Assembly: GCA_947452235.1 (NCBI GenBank)
Contig: CANGBK010000001.1
Coordinates: 1-64,000 of the forward strand
Direction of reading: 5' to 3'
Length of the DNA stretch: 64,000 nucleotides
DNA from: Micrococcales bacterium
GTDB taxonomy: Bacteria; Actinomycetota; Actinomycetes; Actinomycetales; Microbacteriaceae
How positions within the stretch are numbered: position 1 is the stretch's first letter; every line of letters starts with the position of its first letter. A program made the position numbers and the translations under genes. The notes under the pieces are model-generated. The model was not told the origin of the DNA and ran no database searches. It saw nothing but the letters and a program-made list of their open reading frames with translations. This document shows positions 30,190-39,141 of the stretch, piece after piece.

Positions 30190-30597
30190 ATGAACGTTTT
30201 ATTGATCATTGTTTCCCTAGCCTTCGCTGGCTTCACCGCATTTGCATTCACCAAGGCTGGAATGCACAAGCTGCAGACCCCAGCTGCCAAGCTTCTTGAA
30301 GCTGGCTGGGGTTGGGTAGCTAAGGCTCCTAAGGGAACCACCAAATTCATTGGTCTTGCTGAACTACTAGGTGGTCTTGGAGTTATCTTGGCACCGCTTG
30401 CAGTTACAGTTTTCAACTTTGACTGGGCTCTGATCTGGGGTGTACTAGCCGGTGCTGGTCTAACTTTGGTTATGGTTCTTGCAAACATTGTTCACATTGC
30501 AAGAAAAGAAATTAAGTACACATACAAGAACGGTGTGATGCTGCTTGTTGTTTCACTTGTAACAACAATCCTTTTGGCTTTCTACCCAACTGTATAG
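30190..30597 (+). CDS. DoxX-like small membrane protein
   Basis: 'FTKAGMHKLQTPAAKLLEAGWGW..KFIGLAELLGGLGVILAPL' DoxX-like pattern. Confidence 0.75.
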   Translation: MNVLLIIVSLAFAGFTAFAFTKAGMHKLQTPAAKLLEAGWGWVAKAPKGTTKFIGLAELLGGLGVILAPLAVTVFNFDWALIWGVLAGAGLTLVMVLANIVHIARKEIKYTYKNGVMLLVVSLVTTILLAFYPTV

Positions 30598-30616
30598 TCA
30601 AAAGATTTTAAGAGTT

Positions 30617-30654
30617 TCAAGGCTGGCATTAACGAAAGTTAGTGCTGGCCTTGA
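30617..30654. terminator. Long hairpin between convergent transcripts
   Basis: TCAAGGCTGGCATTAAC-GAAA-GTTAGTGCTGGCCTTGA; 17-bp stem with three G-U/T-G wobbles. Confidence 0.6.
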
Positions 30655-30722
30655 TTCAATATGAAGCCAACAAAAACCAGCAACACTAAACCAATAAGAG
30701 CTAAGCGAACGAAGAGTCTCAT
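30639..30722 (-). CDS. 27-aa single-TM small protein coupled to the upstream lipoprotein gene
   Basis: MRLFVRLALIGLVLLVFVGFILNQGQH; ATG 3 nt after the TAG of 30726-31676. Confidence 0.45.
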   Translation of the reverse strand: MRLFVRLALIGLVLLVFVGFILNQGQH

Positions 30723-30725
30723 TTG

Positions 30726-31676
30726 CTAGTTATTCATGTGCTTCAAGATGTCTAAGAAACTCAATTTGTTTAGAGCCAAGATTGATTGTGTAGTGGTAAG
30801 AAGGTCACTATCTGGATCGCTCCACGGAGCAATGACACCAAAATCTTTTTGATGAATTTGCTTTGTGTACCAGTTGAAATACGGGGTCACCTCAACGCCT
30901 AAAGAATTTAGAGCACTTATGGCGTAAGCGGTTCCAGCCATGTCATCGCCGCCCATGGCAACCCAACGGTCTGAGCCGTGAAGGTTATTCAAGAGCCAGT
31001 TTTTGGCTCGACCTATTGCGAAAGTTTTCGCTGCCTCATCTTGGCTCGATCCAAACCCGCTAGTTGCACCAACAGCGATAATCATGAAAGAAGTTACGTC
31101 AGCAGACTCTTCATACTGACTATCTCCGGTGAGATATTTATATCCACCATCCAATTCAGCCAGCTCTGTTAAACGCAAAGCAATGTTGTTTGCAAGATCC
31201 GTTTTACCTTCGGCCACTAAACCTAGAATTACCCAACAGGTTTCATAGTTAGTGGAATTGTGGATTGAATAATCCGGTTCGATAGCGGATTCTAGTTTTG
31301 TTAAAGCTGATTTAACCGATGGGTCATTTGAAAAACCAAGTGCGTGTGAAGCGAAAACGAATTCCCCTTTAAAACCGTTACTCATTAATAGGTCAGGATT
31401 CTTTTTAATCCACTCGATAGCTTTGGTCTGCTTATCTTTTCCATATCCAACGGCACTCAAAGCAATCATGGCTTCGAGTGTTGCACCCATATCCGGCTGA
31501 TTCTTTTTATATGGTGCTATGAACTGGCCATTGGTGAATTTTTTATAGAGGTATGTAGTCGTATTCGGGAACGAATTAGAGCCATAACCTCCAGCGGAAC
31601 ATCCTGAAAGTAGCAGGGAAGTAGCAGCCAAAACGGCGGCCAAATAAGCAATTCTCGATTTTCCTGTAGATCTCAT
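30726..31676 (-). CDS. Lipoprotein with prenyltransferase/squalene-cyclase-like alpha-alpha toroid repeats
   Basis: 'AATSLLLSGCSAGG' lipobox; repeats such as 'TLEAMIALSAVGYGKDKQTKAIEWIKKN' and 'TAYAISALNSLGV'. Confidence 0.65.
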   Translation of the reverse strand: MRSTGKSRIAYLAAVLAATSLLLSGCSAGGYGSNSFPNTTTYLYKKFTNGQFIAPYKKNQPDMGATLEAMIALSAVGYGKDKQTKAIEWIKKNPDLLMSNGFKGEFVFASHALGFSNDPSVKSALTKLESAIEPDYSIHNSTNYETCWVILGLVAEGKTDLANNIALRLTELAELDGGYKYLTGDSQYEESADVTSFMIIAVGATSGFGSSQDEAAKTFAIGRAKNWLLNNLHGSDRWVAMGGDDMAGTAYAISALNSLGVEVTPYFNWYTKQIHQKDFGVIAPWSDPDSDLLTTTQSILALNKLSFLDILKHMNN

Positions 31677-31956
31677 AAATGTCCCTCTAAATAGTGTCTA
31701 TTGCGGGTTGGTGCTCACTTTTTTAGCTTTGTGAGCCTTGAATCTTCAGCATCAGATTACCAGTTAGCCAGAAAGGCTCTAAATCCCTTATTTTGGCTGA
31801 TTTTCAATTGTTTCGGGTTTGTAAAGAAATGTAACGATTTGGGGGTTATCCCATATCAGATGTCGGTATTTAGTTGTAGAGTTTTAGCACCCCAGGAACA
31901 TGTGGGTTAAAAGCCATTTTTGGCCTATTTTGTTCCTACTTTAACAAGGAGAAATA

Positions 31957-33906
31957 ATGAAGAATAGTCTGGTTAAGGGCGCTGCCCTACTGGCTGCTTC
32001 GGTCCTTGGATTCGCAGGCCTTAGCCTGACTCCAGCGAACGCTGCAACCAAAACCTCTGTGACTGTTTACGAGTCCTCAGCTTTGAGCTCTCTAAACCCA
32101 AGCACACCAGCAACTAACTTGGTTACAAACACCGATGTCGTTTACCCAACCGGCATGGGCTTTGCATACTACGACAATGGTGGAAACCTAGTTCGTAACA
32201 CCAAGTTTGGTACTTACAAGATCACAAAGAACGTTACAGGTGACTTCGAAGTTACCTACACAATCAAAAAGGGTCTTAAGTGGTCAGACGGTACTCTAAT
32301 TACCGGTCAGGACCTACTTCTAAGCCACATCCTAGCTAGCAGCGATTACTCTCTAAAAGCTGGTCTAGGTGACACAAATGTTGCGCCGAAGTTCGACTCT
32401 GGAAGCTACGGTGGTCCTTACGACTCACACACAACAGCTACCTCAGTTGACCTAAGCGACGACAACTACTCAGTTACCGTTAAGTACGATTCATTCCAGC
32501 CTGACTGGGCAATTTTGGGCCCTGGTCCATCTCCAGTTCACGCTTTGGTTGCATTGGCTAAGGGTAAGAAGGCTCTTCAGACTGTTCGCACAAACGCTTC
32601 TTACAAGAACGTTTTCGAGGATGCATTCTATGCAGCTATCGATGACTGTGGAACTGGTGCGGATCTAGATCAAGACTGCCAGGACGCTAAGGATGCAGCT
32701 CAGGCTCTTCTAAAGAAGATTGGTACCAAGTGGAGCACTGCTTTCAACATCACAACTGTTAACTCTTCAACCAACCCATTGCTTCTAATCAGCAACGGTG
32801 GCTACAAGATTTCTAACTGTGTTGACAACGTTTCATGTACTCTTACACGCAACGCGCTATACAACGACGGACCAGCTATCACTGGAAACGTAGACACAAT
32901 CGTTTACAAGTACGGCTTCAGCGAAGCTGCAGCTGCTACAGCATTGAACAACGGTGAAGTCGACGTTTACGATGGTCAGCCAACCTCTGCGATTTACGCA
33001 CAGCTAAAGGGTTACTCAGGCGTTACAACTGTTACTACTACTACCATGACTTACGAGCACCTAGACCTTCGTGTAGGTACTTCAAACACATGGCCAGACC
33101 AGTACACTAACAGCTGCCCTAGCACTTACACTGGTCCGTTTGCTGGTAACAGCCAACGTGCTAAGGATCTTCGTACAGCATTCTTGCTAACTGTTCCTCG
33201 CCAGGCAATTGCTAACCTAGAAATCGCTCAGTTGTTCGACCCATCTTCAACAGCTCAGTCTGCAGTCTTGAACAGTAGCTTCTTGCTACCTGCTAACAAG
33301 GCTTACGCTGGTCTAGTGAAGAGCAGCGGTATCAGTAACTTCATTGATACCACAGACGCACAGCGTACTGCTAACACAGCTAAGGCTCTTGCTTTAGTTA
33401 AGAAGTACTACCCAAGTGCTGCTGCTGGCTCAAACTCAGTTGACGTAACTATGTTGTTCAGAAACAATGCACGTCGTATCGGTGAAAACGCTCTTATTGC
33501 TACCGAAGCAGCTAAGGCCGGATTCAACGTTTCACGCACAGGTAACGCTGCATGGTCAACTCAGTTGAACTGTAACAACTACGACGCACACGTATTCGCA
33601 TGGGCACCATCATCTGTTAGCCAGACTGGTACCAACGCGAACTTCCAGAGTGACGGCTCTAACAACCACTACGGTTGGAACGACGCTACTGTGGATGCTG
33701 CAACCCACGCTCTAGAAGGTAGCTTGACTGCTGCACAGTTGTCAGCTACCTACCTAGCTGCTGAGAAGGCAATCTATGCAAACGCATGGTCTGTTCCTCT
33801 ATACCAGTGGGCTGGTGTTGCTGCGTACAACAGCGATCTAAAGAATGTTAAGCCATCTCCTCTAGTACCAAACATCGTTTGGAACTACTGGCAGTGGTCA
33901 TACTAA
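31957..33906 (+). CDS. ABC transporter substrate-binding protein, family 5 (peptide/nickel type)
   Basis: Signal peptide; 'DFEVTYTIKKGLKWSDGTLITGQDLLLSHILA'; adjacent to dppBCDF-type genes. Confidence 0.92.
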   Translation: MKNSLVKGAALLAASVLGFAGLSLTPANAATKTSVTVYESSALSSLNPSTPATNLVTNTDVVYPTGMGFAYYDNGGNLVRNTKFGTYKITKNVTGDFEVTYTIKKGLKWSDGTLITGQDLLLSHILASSDYSLKAGLGDTNVAPKFDSGSYGGPYDSHTTATSVDLSDDNYSVTVKYDSFQPDWAILGPGPSPVHALVALAKGKKALQTVRTNASYKNVFEDAFYAAIDDCGTGADLDQDCQDAKDAAQALLKKIGTKWSTAFNITTVNSSTNPLLLISNGGYKISNCVDNVSCTLTRNALYNDGPAITGNVDTIVYKYGFSEAAAATALNNGEVDVYDGQPTSAIYAQLKGYSGVTTVTTTTMTYEHLDLRVGTSNTWPDQYTNSCPSTYTGPFAGNSQRAKDLRTAFLLTVPRQAIANLEIAQLFDPSSTAQSAVLNSSFLLPANKAYAGLVKSSGISNFIDTTDAQRTANTAKALALVKKYYPSAAAGSNSVDVTMLFRNNARRIGENALIATEAAKAGFNVSRTGNAAWSTQLNCNNYDAHVFAWAPSSVSQTGTNANFQSDGSNNHYGWNDATVDAATHALEGSLTAAQLSATYLAAEKAIYANAWSVPLYQWAGVAAYNSDLKNVKPSPLVPNIVWNYWQWSY

Positions 33907-33947
33907 ATCCCTAGTTCTAGTAACTAAGATTTAGTAAATAACTAAAG

Positions 33948-33988
33948 GTCTTGGTGGGATCCTTCGGGGTTCCACCAAGACTTTTTTA
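33948..33988 (+). terminator. Terminator/attenuator between the SBP and permease genes
   Basis: GTCTTGGTGG..CCACCAAGACTTTTTT. Confidence 0.88.
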
Positions 33989-34090
33989 ACTTCCACTACA
34001 GTTCAATATCTGGCTTGGCTTTAGTGCCATCGGCTATACTTTTTCAGAGAATGGGCTAAGCCGCCCGCCGGGAAAGAATCGAGAAATAAA

Positions 34091-35632
34091 TTGCTCGCTT
34101 ACATCGCACGAAGAGTCGCCATCGCAGTGATGATTCTGTTTGGATCGACATTCATTACTTACAACCTTGAGGCATATGCGGGTGACCCGCTTCTGGGTCT
34201 TGCTGAATCAACTGCGCCTAACAAAGAGAAGTTGATAGCTCAGCTAACGGCTCAGTTGCAATTGGATGTTCCGCCTCCTGCTCGTTACTTCTTGTGGCTT
34301 AAAGGGGTGCTTGGTGGATTCATCGGTCACTTCGATCTTGGTGTAACTCGCCAGAGCAGATCTGTCTTGGATGAGATTGCATCTGCAGTGCCGACGACTG
34401 TTCGTCTACTAACGACTTCAACTGTTCTTGCCATCGTGCTCGGTATCACCCTAGGTGTTATTAGTGCGATTCGTCAGTACTCACGTCTTGACTACACAAT
34501 GACTTTTACCGTTTTCCTTTTGTTCTCACTCCCAATCTTCTGGGTAGCAGTTCTTCTAAAGCAGTTCCTTGCTATTAGCTTCAACGACTACCTTCAGGAT
34601 CCAAAAATAAATTACTTGGCAATGCTAGTTATCGCTGCCATAGTCGGTGTTGTTCTGGCTGGTTTCGTCAGTGGCTCTCGTAAGAGAGTTTTGATCACTT
34701 GGGCATCTGGTTTTGCAGTTACTTCAGGTATTTTGATTTACATTGACCAGACACGTTGGGCGCTTAACCCTAGCCTTGGAATCTTTGTTATTGGAGTCTG
34801 TGGTGTTGGTTTGGCTTATGGCCTTACTTATGTATTTGCAGGTATGCACAACCGCAGAGCGCTTTATGCAGGTCTAACCTCAGCGGCTTTGGCTGTAATC
34901 ATGTATTACCCATTCCGCGCGCTTGTTCCAGCCAGCGCTGGCTTCCCTCAGTTGCTTGCTGTTTGCTTGGTTATGTTGGCAGTTGCCTACTTTGTTGGAT
35001 TCTTCTTTACCAAGATTGACAAGGGTCCCGTAATCCGAGTTTCGATTTTGGTTGCATTCTTGACCTCTATGTTGACGGTCGTTGACCGGCTAATGCAAAC
35101 CTGGCACTCATACATGACCGATCCAGCGGTTGATGGACGTCCAGTTCAAACTGTTGGTCCTATGAACACTTTGCTGCAGACCACCGATTTCTGGATGATT
35201 ACTTTGGACAGCTTGGTTCACGTTGCTCTTCCAACTATTGCGCTAACCCTGGTTGGTTTCTCAGGCTACGTTCGATACGCTCGTGGTTCACTGCTTGAAG
35301 TTCTAAACATGGACTACATCAGAACTGCTCGAGCTAAAGGTCTTGCAGAGCGTGAAGTTATTCTTCGTCACGCACTTCGTAACGCAATGATTCCTCTAAC
35401 CACACTTGTTGCTTTTGACATCGCAGGTATTTTGGGTGGAGCTATCATCACAGAATCTGTATTCGGTTGGCACGGTATGGGTAGCTTGTTCAACGTAGCT
35501 ATTCAAACTCAAGACTTGAAGCTGCTCATGGGTACTTTTGCCATTACCTCCTTCTTGGCTGTCATGGCAACCCTTGCAGCGGACATTATTTATTCCGCAC
35601 TTGACCCTCGCATTCGCATTGGAAAGAAGTAA
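34091..35632 (+). CDS. Peptide ABC transporter permease (DppB-type, extended)
   Basis: 'YARGSLLEVLNMDYIRTARAKGLAEREVILRHALRNAMIPL' EAA-type loop; TTG start. Confidence 0.93.
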   Translation: MLAYIARRVAIAVMILFGSTFITYNLEAYAGDPLLGLAESTAPNKEKLIAQLTAQLQLDVPPPARYFLWLKGVLGGFIGHFDLGVTRQSRSVLDEIASAVPTTVRLLTTSTVLAIVLGITLGVISAIRQYSRLDYTMTFTVFLLFSLPIFWVAVLLKQFLAISFNDYLQDPKINYLAMLVIAAIVGVVLAGFVSGSRKRVLITWASGFAVTSGILIYIDQTRWALNPSLGIFVIGVCGVGLAYGLTYVFAGMHNRRALYAGLTSAALAVIMYYPFRALVPASAGFPQLLAVCLVMLAVAYFVGFFFTKIDKGPVIRVSILVAFLTSMLTVVDRLMQTWHSYMTDPAVDGRPVQTVGPMNTLLQTTDFWMITLDSLVHVALPTIALTLVGFSGYVRYARGSLLEVLNMDYIRTARAKGLAEREVILRHALRNAMIPLTTLVAFDIAGILGGAIITESVFGWHGMGSLFNVAIQTQDLKLLMGTFAITSFLAVMATLAADIIYSALDPRIRIGKK

Positions 35633-35637
35633 GACAA

Positions 35638-36660
35638 ATGGCTAGCAAAAAAGATAAGAACGTAGCTAAAGAGTCAACCACTGTTGGCGAAAACGCAATT
35701 GCTAACAGAGAGACTGAAGGTTTAAGCCAAGGTCAGATCATTCGCCGTCGCTTCATGCAGCACAAGCCTGCTGTTGCCGGTTTGATCTTCATGATCTTCT
35801 TCACCTTGTTCATGTATTCGGCTTCAGGTATTCACCTAGGAACTGAGAAGAACCCAATCAACTGGCAGGGATGGTGGCCTTACACAATTAGAGACATCAC
35901 TGCCGCTTCTGGTGCCGGAGACCCAAGCTGGGCTCACCCAATGGGTCTAGACCCACTTCACCTGGACTACTTTGCCCTTGTGAGCCGTGGAGCTGAAATT
36001 TCTTTGATGGTTATGGTCATCATTGGTGGTCTAGGTGGACTTCTTGGAACCATCATGGGTGCAGTTTCTGGTTTCTTCGGTGGCTGGATTGACGCAATCA
36101 TGATGCGTTTCACAGACTTCATCATCACTATTCCAGCAATCTTGATCGGTGCTGTTATTGGATTCCGCGTTGGTAACCTGGGTGTTTTTGCTTTGGCTAT
36201 CTTCCTTGGTTTGTTCTCTTGGACTGGTTTAGCTCGTTTGGTGAGAGGTGAATTCTTGTCTCTTCGTGAGCGCGAATTCGTTGATGCCGCTCGTGTTGCT
36301 GGCGCCTCTAACCGAAGAATCATCTTCAAGCACATTCTGCCTAACGCTATCGGTGTGATTATCGTGTCTGTTACTTTGCTTTTGGCAGGTTCGATTTTGA
36401 CTGAGACAGGTCTTTCATACCTTGGCTTTGGTGTTCAGGCACCTGACGTTTCGTTGGGAACTCTAATCAACCAGTATCAAGATGCTTTCACAGTTGCACC
36501 TTGGTTGTTCTGGTGGCCTGGTGTGATCATCATTCTTATTGCGTTGAGCATCAACTTCGTTGGTGATGGTCTACGTGACGCGTTCGACCCTCGTCAACGC
36601 CGTCGCATTAAGCGCAAGGACTTCCAGCTAGAAGCTGCGAAGAGCCGTCCAGGTAAGTAA
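35638..36660 (+). CDS. Peptide ABC transporter permease (DppC-type)
   Basis: 'LREREFVDAARVAGASNRRIIFKHILPNAIGVIIV'. Confidence 0.94.
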   Translation: MASKKDKNVAKESTTVGENAIANRETEGLSQGQIIRRRFMQHKPAVAGLIFMIFFTLFMYSASGIHLGTEKNPINWQGWWPYTIRDITAASGAGDPSWAHPMGLDPLHLDYFALVSRGAEISLMVMVIIGGLGGLLGTIMGAVSGFFGGWIDAIMMRFTDFIITIPAILIGAVIGFRVGNLGVFALAIFLGLFSWTGLARLVRGEFLSLREREFVDAARVAGASNRRIIFKHILPNAIGVIIVSVTLLLAGSILTETGLSYLGFGVQAPDVSLGTLINQYQDAFTVAPWLFWWPGVIIILIALSINFVGDGLRDAFDPRQRRRIKRKDFQLEAAKSRPGK

Positions 36661-36671
36661 TTAGAGGAACT

Positions 36672-37256
36672 TTAATGCATGAGGTTATAGAGCAGAACTG
36701 CTGTGCTGGCAATGGTAATTGCCAGTGCAAGCCAGTCGTAGCTCTTAGTCAGATGGCCGAGAGCGCTACCAGCGTTCAAAGCCTCGCTCTTGCGTTTGAG
36801 GGACAAGATCAGAGCAACACCACTATCAGCTCCGGGTGCTGCGCTGGGGGAGATCACTTTTCTACTTTCGAGGCCAGTGCCTTTGAAATCGGATTCGTGG
36901 ATTCTTCTAGTGCTGTATCGACCGGGTGCTGTGGCGGCCCAAGCGCTGAAGGTTCCTTCGTTAGTTTCAACCTTGAAAGTAAATCTGGTGTCGAAATCGA
37001 TAGCGCGATGCCAGCCGATGCTGATCTTTTGAAAAGGGTTGACGATGTCAATCTGTTCGTCACTGAGAACAAGCTTGGGCTTGACGACAAAGACGTAGCA
37101 AAGAATGTCAGCTGCTGCGCTGTTGATCAGACTAACGATGGTCTCCTGAGTTTTGCCAGCGACAGCGAAACCAATGATTACGCTCAGTTCAATTGCTGCC
37201 AGGATGCTGAAGTAAATCCAGCTACTTCTAGGTCTGTAAACATACTTATTGGTCAT
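36672..37256 (-). CDS. PH-domain membrane protein (low-molecular-weight antigen 6/bPH_6-like)
   Basis: Two N-terminal TMs then a PH-like domain 'LVLSDEQIDIVNPFQKISIGWHRAIDFDTRFTFKVETNEGTFSAWAA'. Confidence 0.8.
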   Translation of the reverse strand: MTNKYVYRPRSSWIYFSILAAIELSVIIGFAVAGKTQETIVSLINSAAADILCYVFVVKPKLVLSDEQIDIVNPFQKISIGWHRAIDFDTRFTFKVETNEGTFSAWAATAPGRYSTRRIHESDFKGTGLESRKVISPSAAPGADSGVALILSLKRKSEALNAGSALGHLTKSYDWLALAITIASTAVLLYNLMH

Positions 37257-37327
37257 GCAACACAGAATACCCCAAGCGAAGAATTCAATTTTGTAAGTTC
37301 AAACACTACGAAAGGTGCCTAATAATC

Positions 37328-39013
37328 ATGGCGACTAATCTAACCAAAAAATCAAACCAGGATGCCATCCTTGAAGTTAAAGACTTCAACGTGGAGTTCT
37401 GGGTTGACGGCGTCTGGTATCCAGCAGTTATCGACATGAACTTCGAGGTTGCTGCCGGTGAGGTTTTGGCTATCGTAGGTGAGTCTGGTTCTGGAAAGTC
37501 AACCACAGCTATGGGTCTTATGGGCCTTCTTGCTGGTAACGCTAGAAGTTCAGGTAGCGTCAAGGTTAAGGGCACAGAGCTTCTAAACCAGCCGGTATCC
37601 ACTTTGCGTAAGTTCCGCGGTAAGGAAGTTGCTTACATCTTCCAGGAGCCTATGACCGCTCTGAACCCTGTTTACACAATTGGTTTTCAGATTGTTGAAG
37701 TTCTTAGAACCCACTTCGATATGGGTCCAGACATGGCTCGTGATCGTGCTATTGAACTTATTGGAATGGTTGAAATTCCTAACCCTGAGGCTTCTTTTGA
37801 CAAATATCCTCACCAGCTCTCAGGTGGTCAGCGTCAGCGTGCAATGATCGCTCAGTCACTTGCGTGTGACCCTGCACTTTTGATTGCTGACGAGCCGACT
37901 ACGGCTCTGGACGTAACTGTTCAGGCTGAAATCCTAGATCTTATGCGTGGTTTGAAAGACAAGTTGAATTCAGCTGTTCTTTTGATCACCCACGACATGG
38001 GAGTGGTTGCTGACCTTTCTGACCGTATCTTGGTTATGAAGGACGGTCTAACAGTTGAAGAGAATTCAGCTGACAACATCTTTAATCGCCCTCAGCACCC
38101 ATACACAAAGTCTTTGTTGGCTTCTGTTCCTAAGTTGGGCTCTGTCAAAGTTAGAACTCTTGCTGCTGAGGCCAAGAAGGCTGACTCTGTTCTTGAAGTT
38201 ACCAACTTGGTTATCGAGTATCCAAAGCGTGGACGTGTTCCAGCTTTCCGCGCTGTTGATGACATCAGCTTTGACATCAAGCCTGGTGAAATCCTAGGTT
38301 TGGTTGGTGAGTCTGGTTCTGGTAAGACCACTGTTGGTCGTGCTTCTATCGGTCTTCTGCCGGTTCACTCAGGTTCAATCAAGATTTTGGGTAATGAGAT
38401 CGGTGGCGCGAAGCCTCGCGATTTGAAAGAGATCCGTAAGCACACCGGTATCGTCTTCCAAGACCCTGCATCATCTTTGAACCCTCGTCTACCTATCGGT
38501 GAAAGCATTGGTGAACCTTTGTTCCTTGCTGGCGAAGCTAAGGGTGAAGAACTTCACAGAAGAGTTGAAGATCTTCTAGATTCTGTTGAACTTCCACGTT
38601 CATACCGTAACCGTTACCCTCACGAGCTTTCTGGTGGTCAGAAGCAACGTGTTGGTATTGCTCGTGCTTTGGCTTTATCTCCAGATCTTTTGATTGCGGA
38701 CGAGCCAACTTCAGCCCTTGACGTATCTGTGCAGGCTCGTTTCCTTGAGCTTTTGCAGGAACTTCAGGACAGCCTAAAGTTCGCTTGTTTGTTCATCACA
38801 CACGATATTGGTGTGGTTGACATCCTTGCTCACCGTATTGCTGTTATGCAGAACGGTAAGTTGGTTGAGATTGGCCCTCGTGACCAGATCTTGAACAACC
38901 CTCAAGAGCTATACACTCAGAGCCTTCTCGCTGCTGTTCCTGTTCCTAACCCAGCAGAGCAGAAGAAGCGCCGCGAGGCTCGTGCCAAGCTTCTAGCTAA
39001 AATCGGCAAGTAA
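37328..39013 (+). CDS. Peptide ABC transporter ATPase, fused DppD-DppF
   Basis: Two Walker A (GESGSGKST, GESGSGKTT) and two signature motifs (LSGGQRQRAMIAQS, LSGGQKQRVGIARA). Confidence 0.95.
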   Translation: MATNLTKKSNQDAILEVKDFNVEFWVDGVWYPAVIDMNFEVAAGEVLAIVGESGSGKSTTAMGLMGLLAGNARSSGSVKVKGTELLNQPVSTLRKFRGKEVAYIFQEPMTALNPVYTIGFQIVEVLRTHFDMGPDMARDRAIELIGMVEIPNPEASFDKYPHQLSGGQRQRAMIAQSLACDPALLIADEPTTALDVTVQAEILDLMRGLKDKLNSAVLLITHDMGVVADLSDRILVMKDGLTVEENSADNIFNRPQHPYTKSLLASVPKLGSVKVRTLAAEAKKADSVLEVTNLVIEYPKRGRVPAFRAVDDISFDIKPGEILGLVGESGSGKTTVGRASIGLLPVHSGSIKILGNEIGGAKPRDLKEIRKHTGIVFQDPASSLNPRLPIGESIGEPLFLAGEAKGEELHRRVEDLLDSVELPRSYRNRYPHELSGGQKQRVGIARALALSPDLLIADEPTSALDVSVQARFLELLQELQDSLKFACLFITHDIGVVDILAHRIAVMQNGKLVEIGPRDQILNNPQELYTQSLLAAVPVPNPAEQKKRREARAKLLAKIGK

Positions 39014-39023
39014 ATCTCTTTAG

Positions 39024-39058
39024 CTAACCGAGGTGGGTTTTTGACCGGCCTCGGTTAG
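39024..39058 (+). terminator. Terminator of the dpp operon
   Basis: CTAACCGAGG-tgggtttttgaccgg-CCTCGGTTAG. Confidence 0.75.
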
Positions 39059-39141
39059 ACTTTAACCAATCGGGTTCATCGCCCAATAAATCCCTAGAGC
39101 GATTATTTTTAGTCGTTTCACTATGCCCAAAGGACCCCTAA

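Noticed and set aside
31701-31910. 69-aa ORF in the intergenic region before the SBP gene
   Set aside because: No SD or conserved-looking composition; likely leader/promoter region.
36675-37322. 215-aa plus-strand Cys-rich ORF (MHEVIEQNCCAGNGNCQC..)
   Set aside because: Fully antisense to a convincing PH-domain membrane protein; amino-acid composition looks like an antisense frame.
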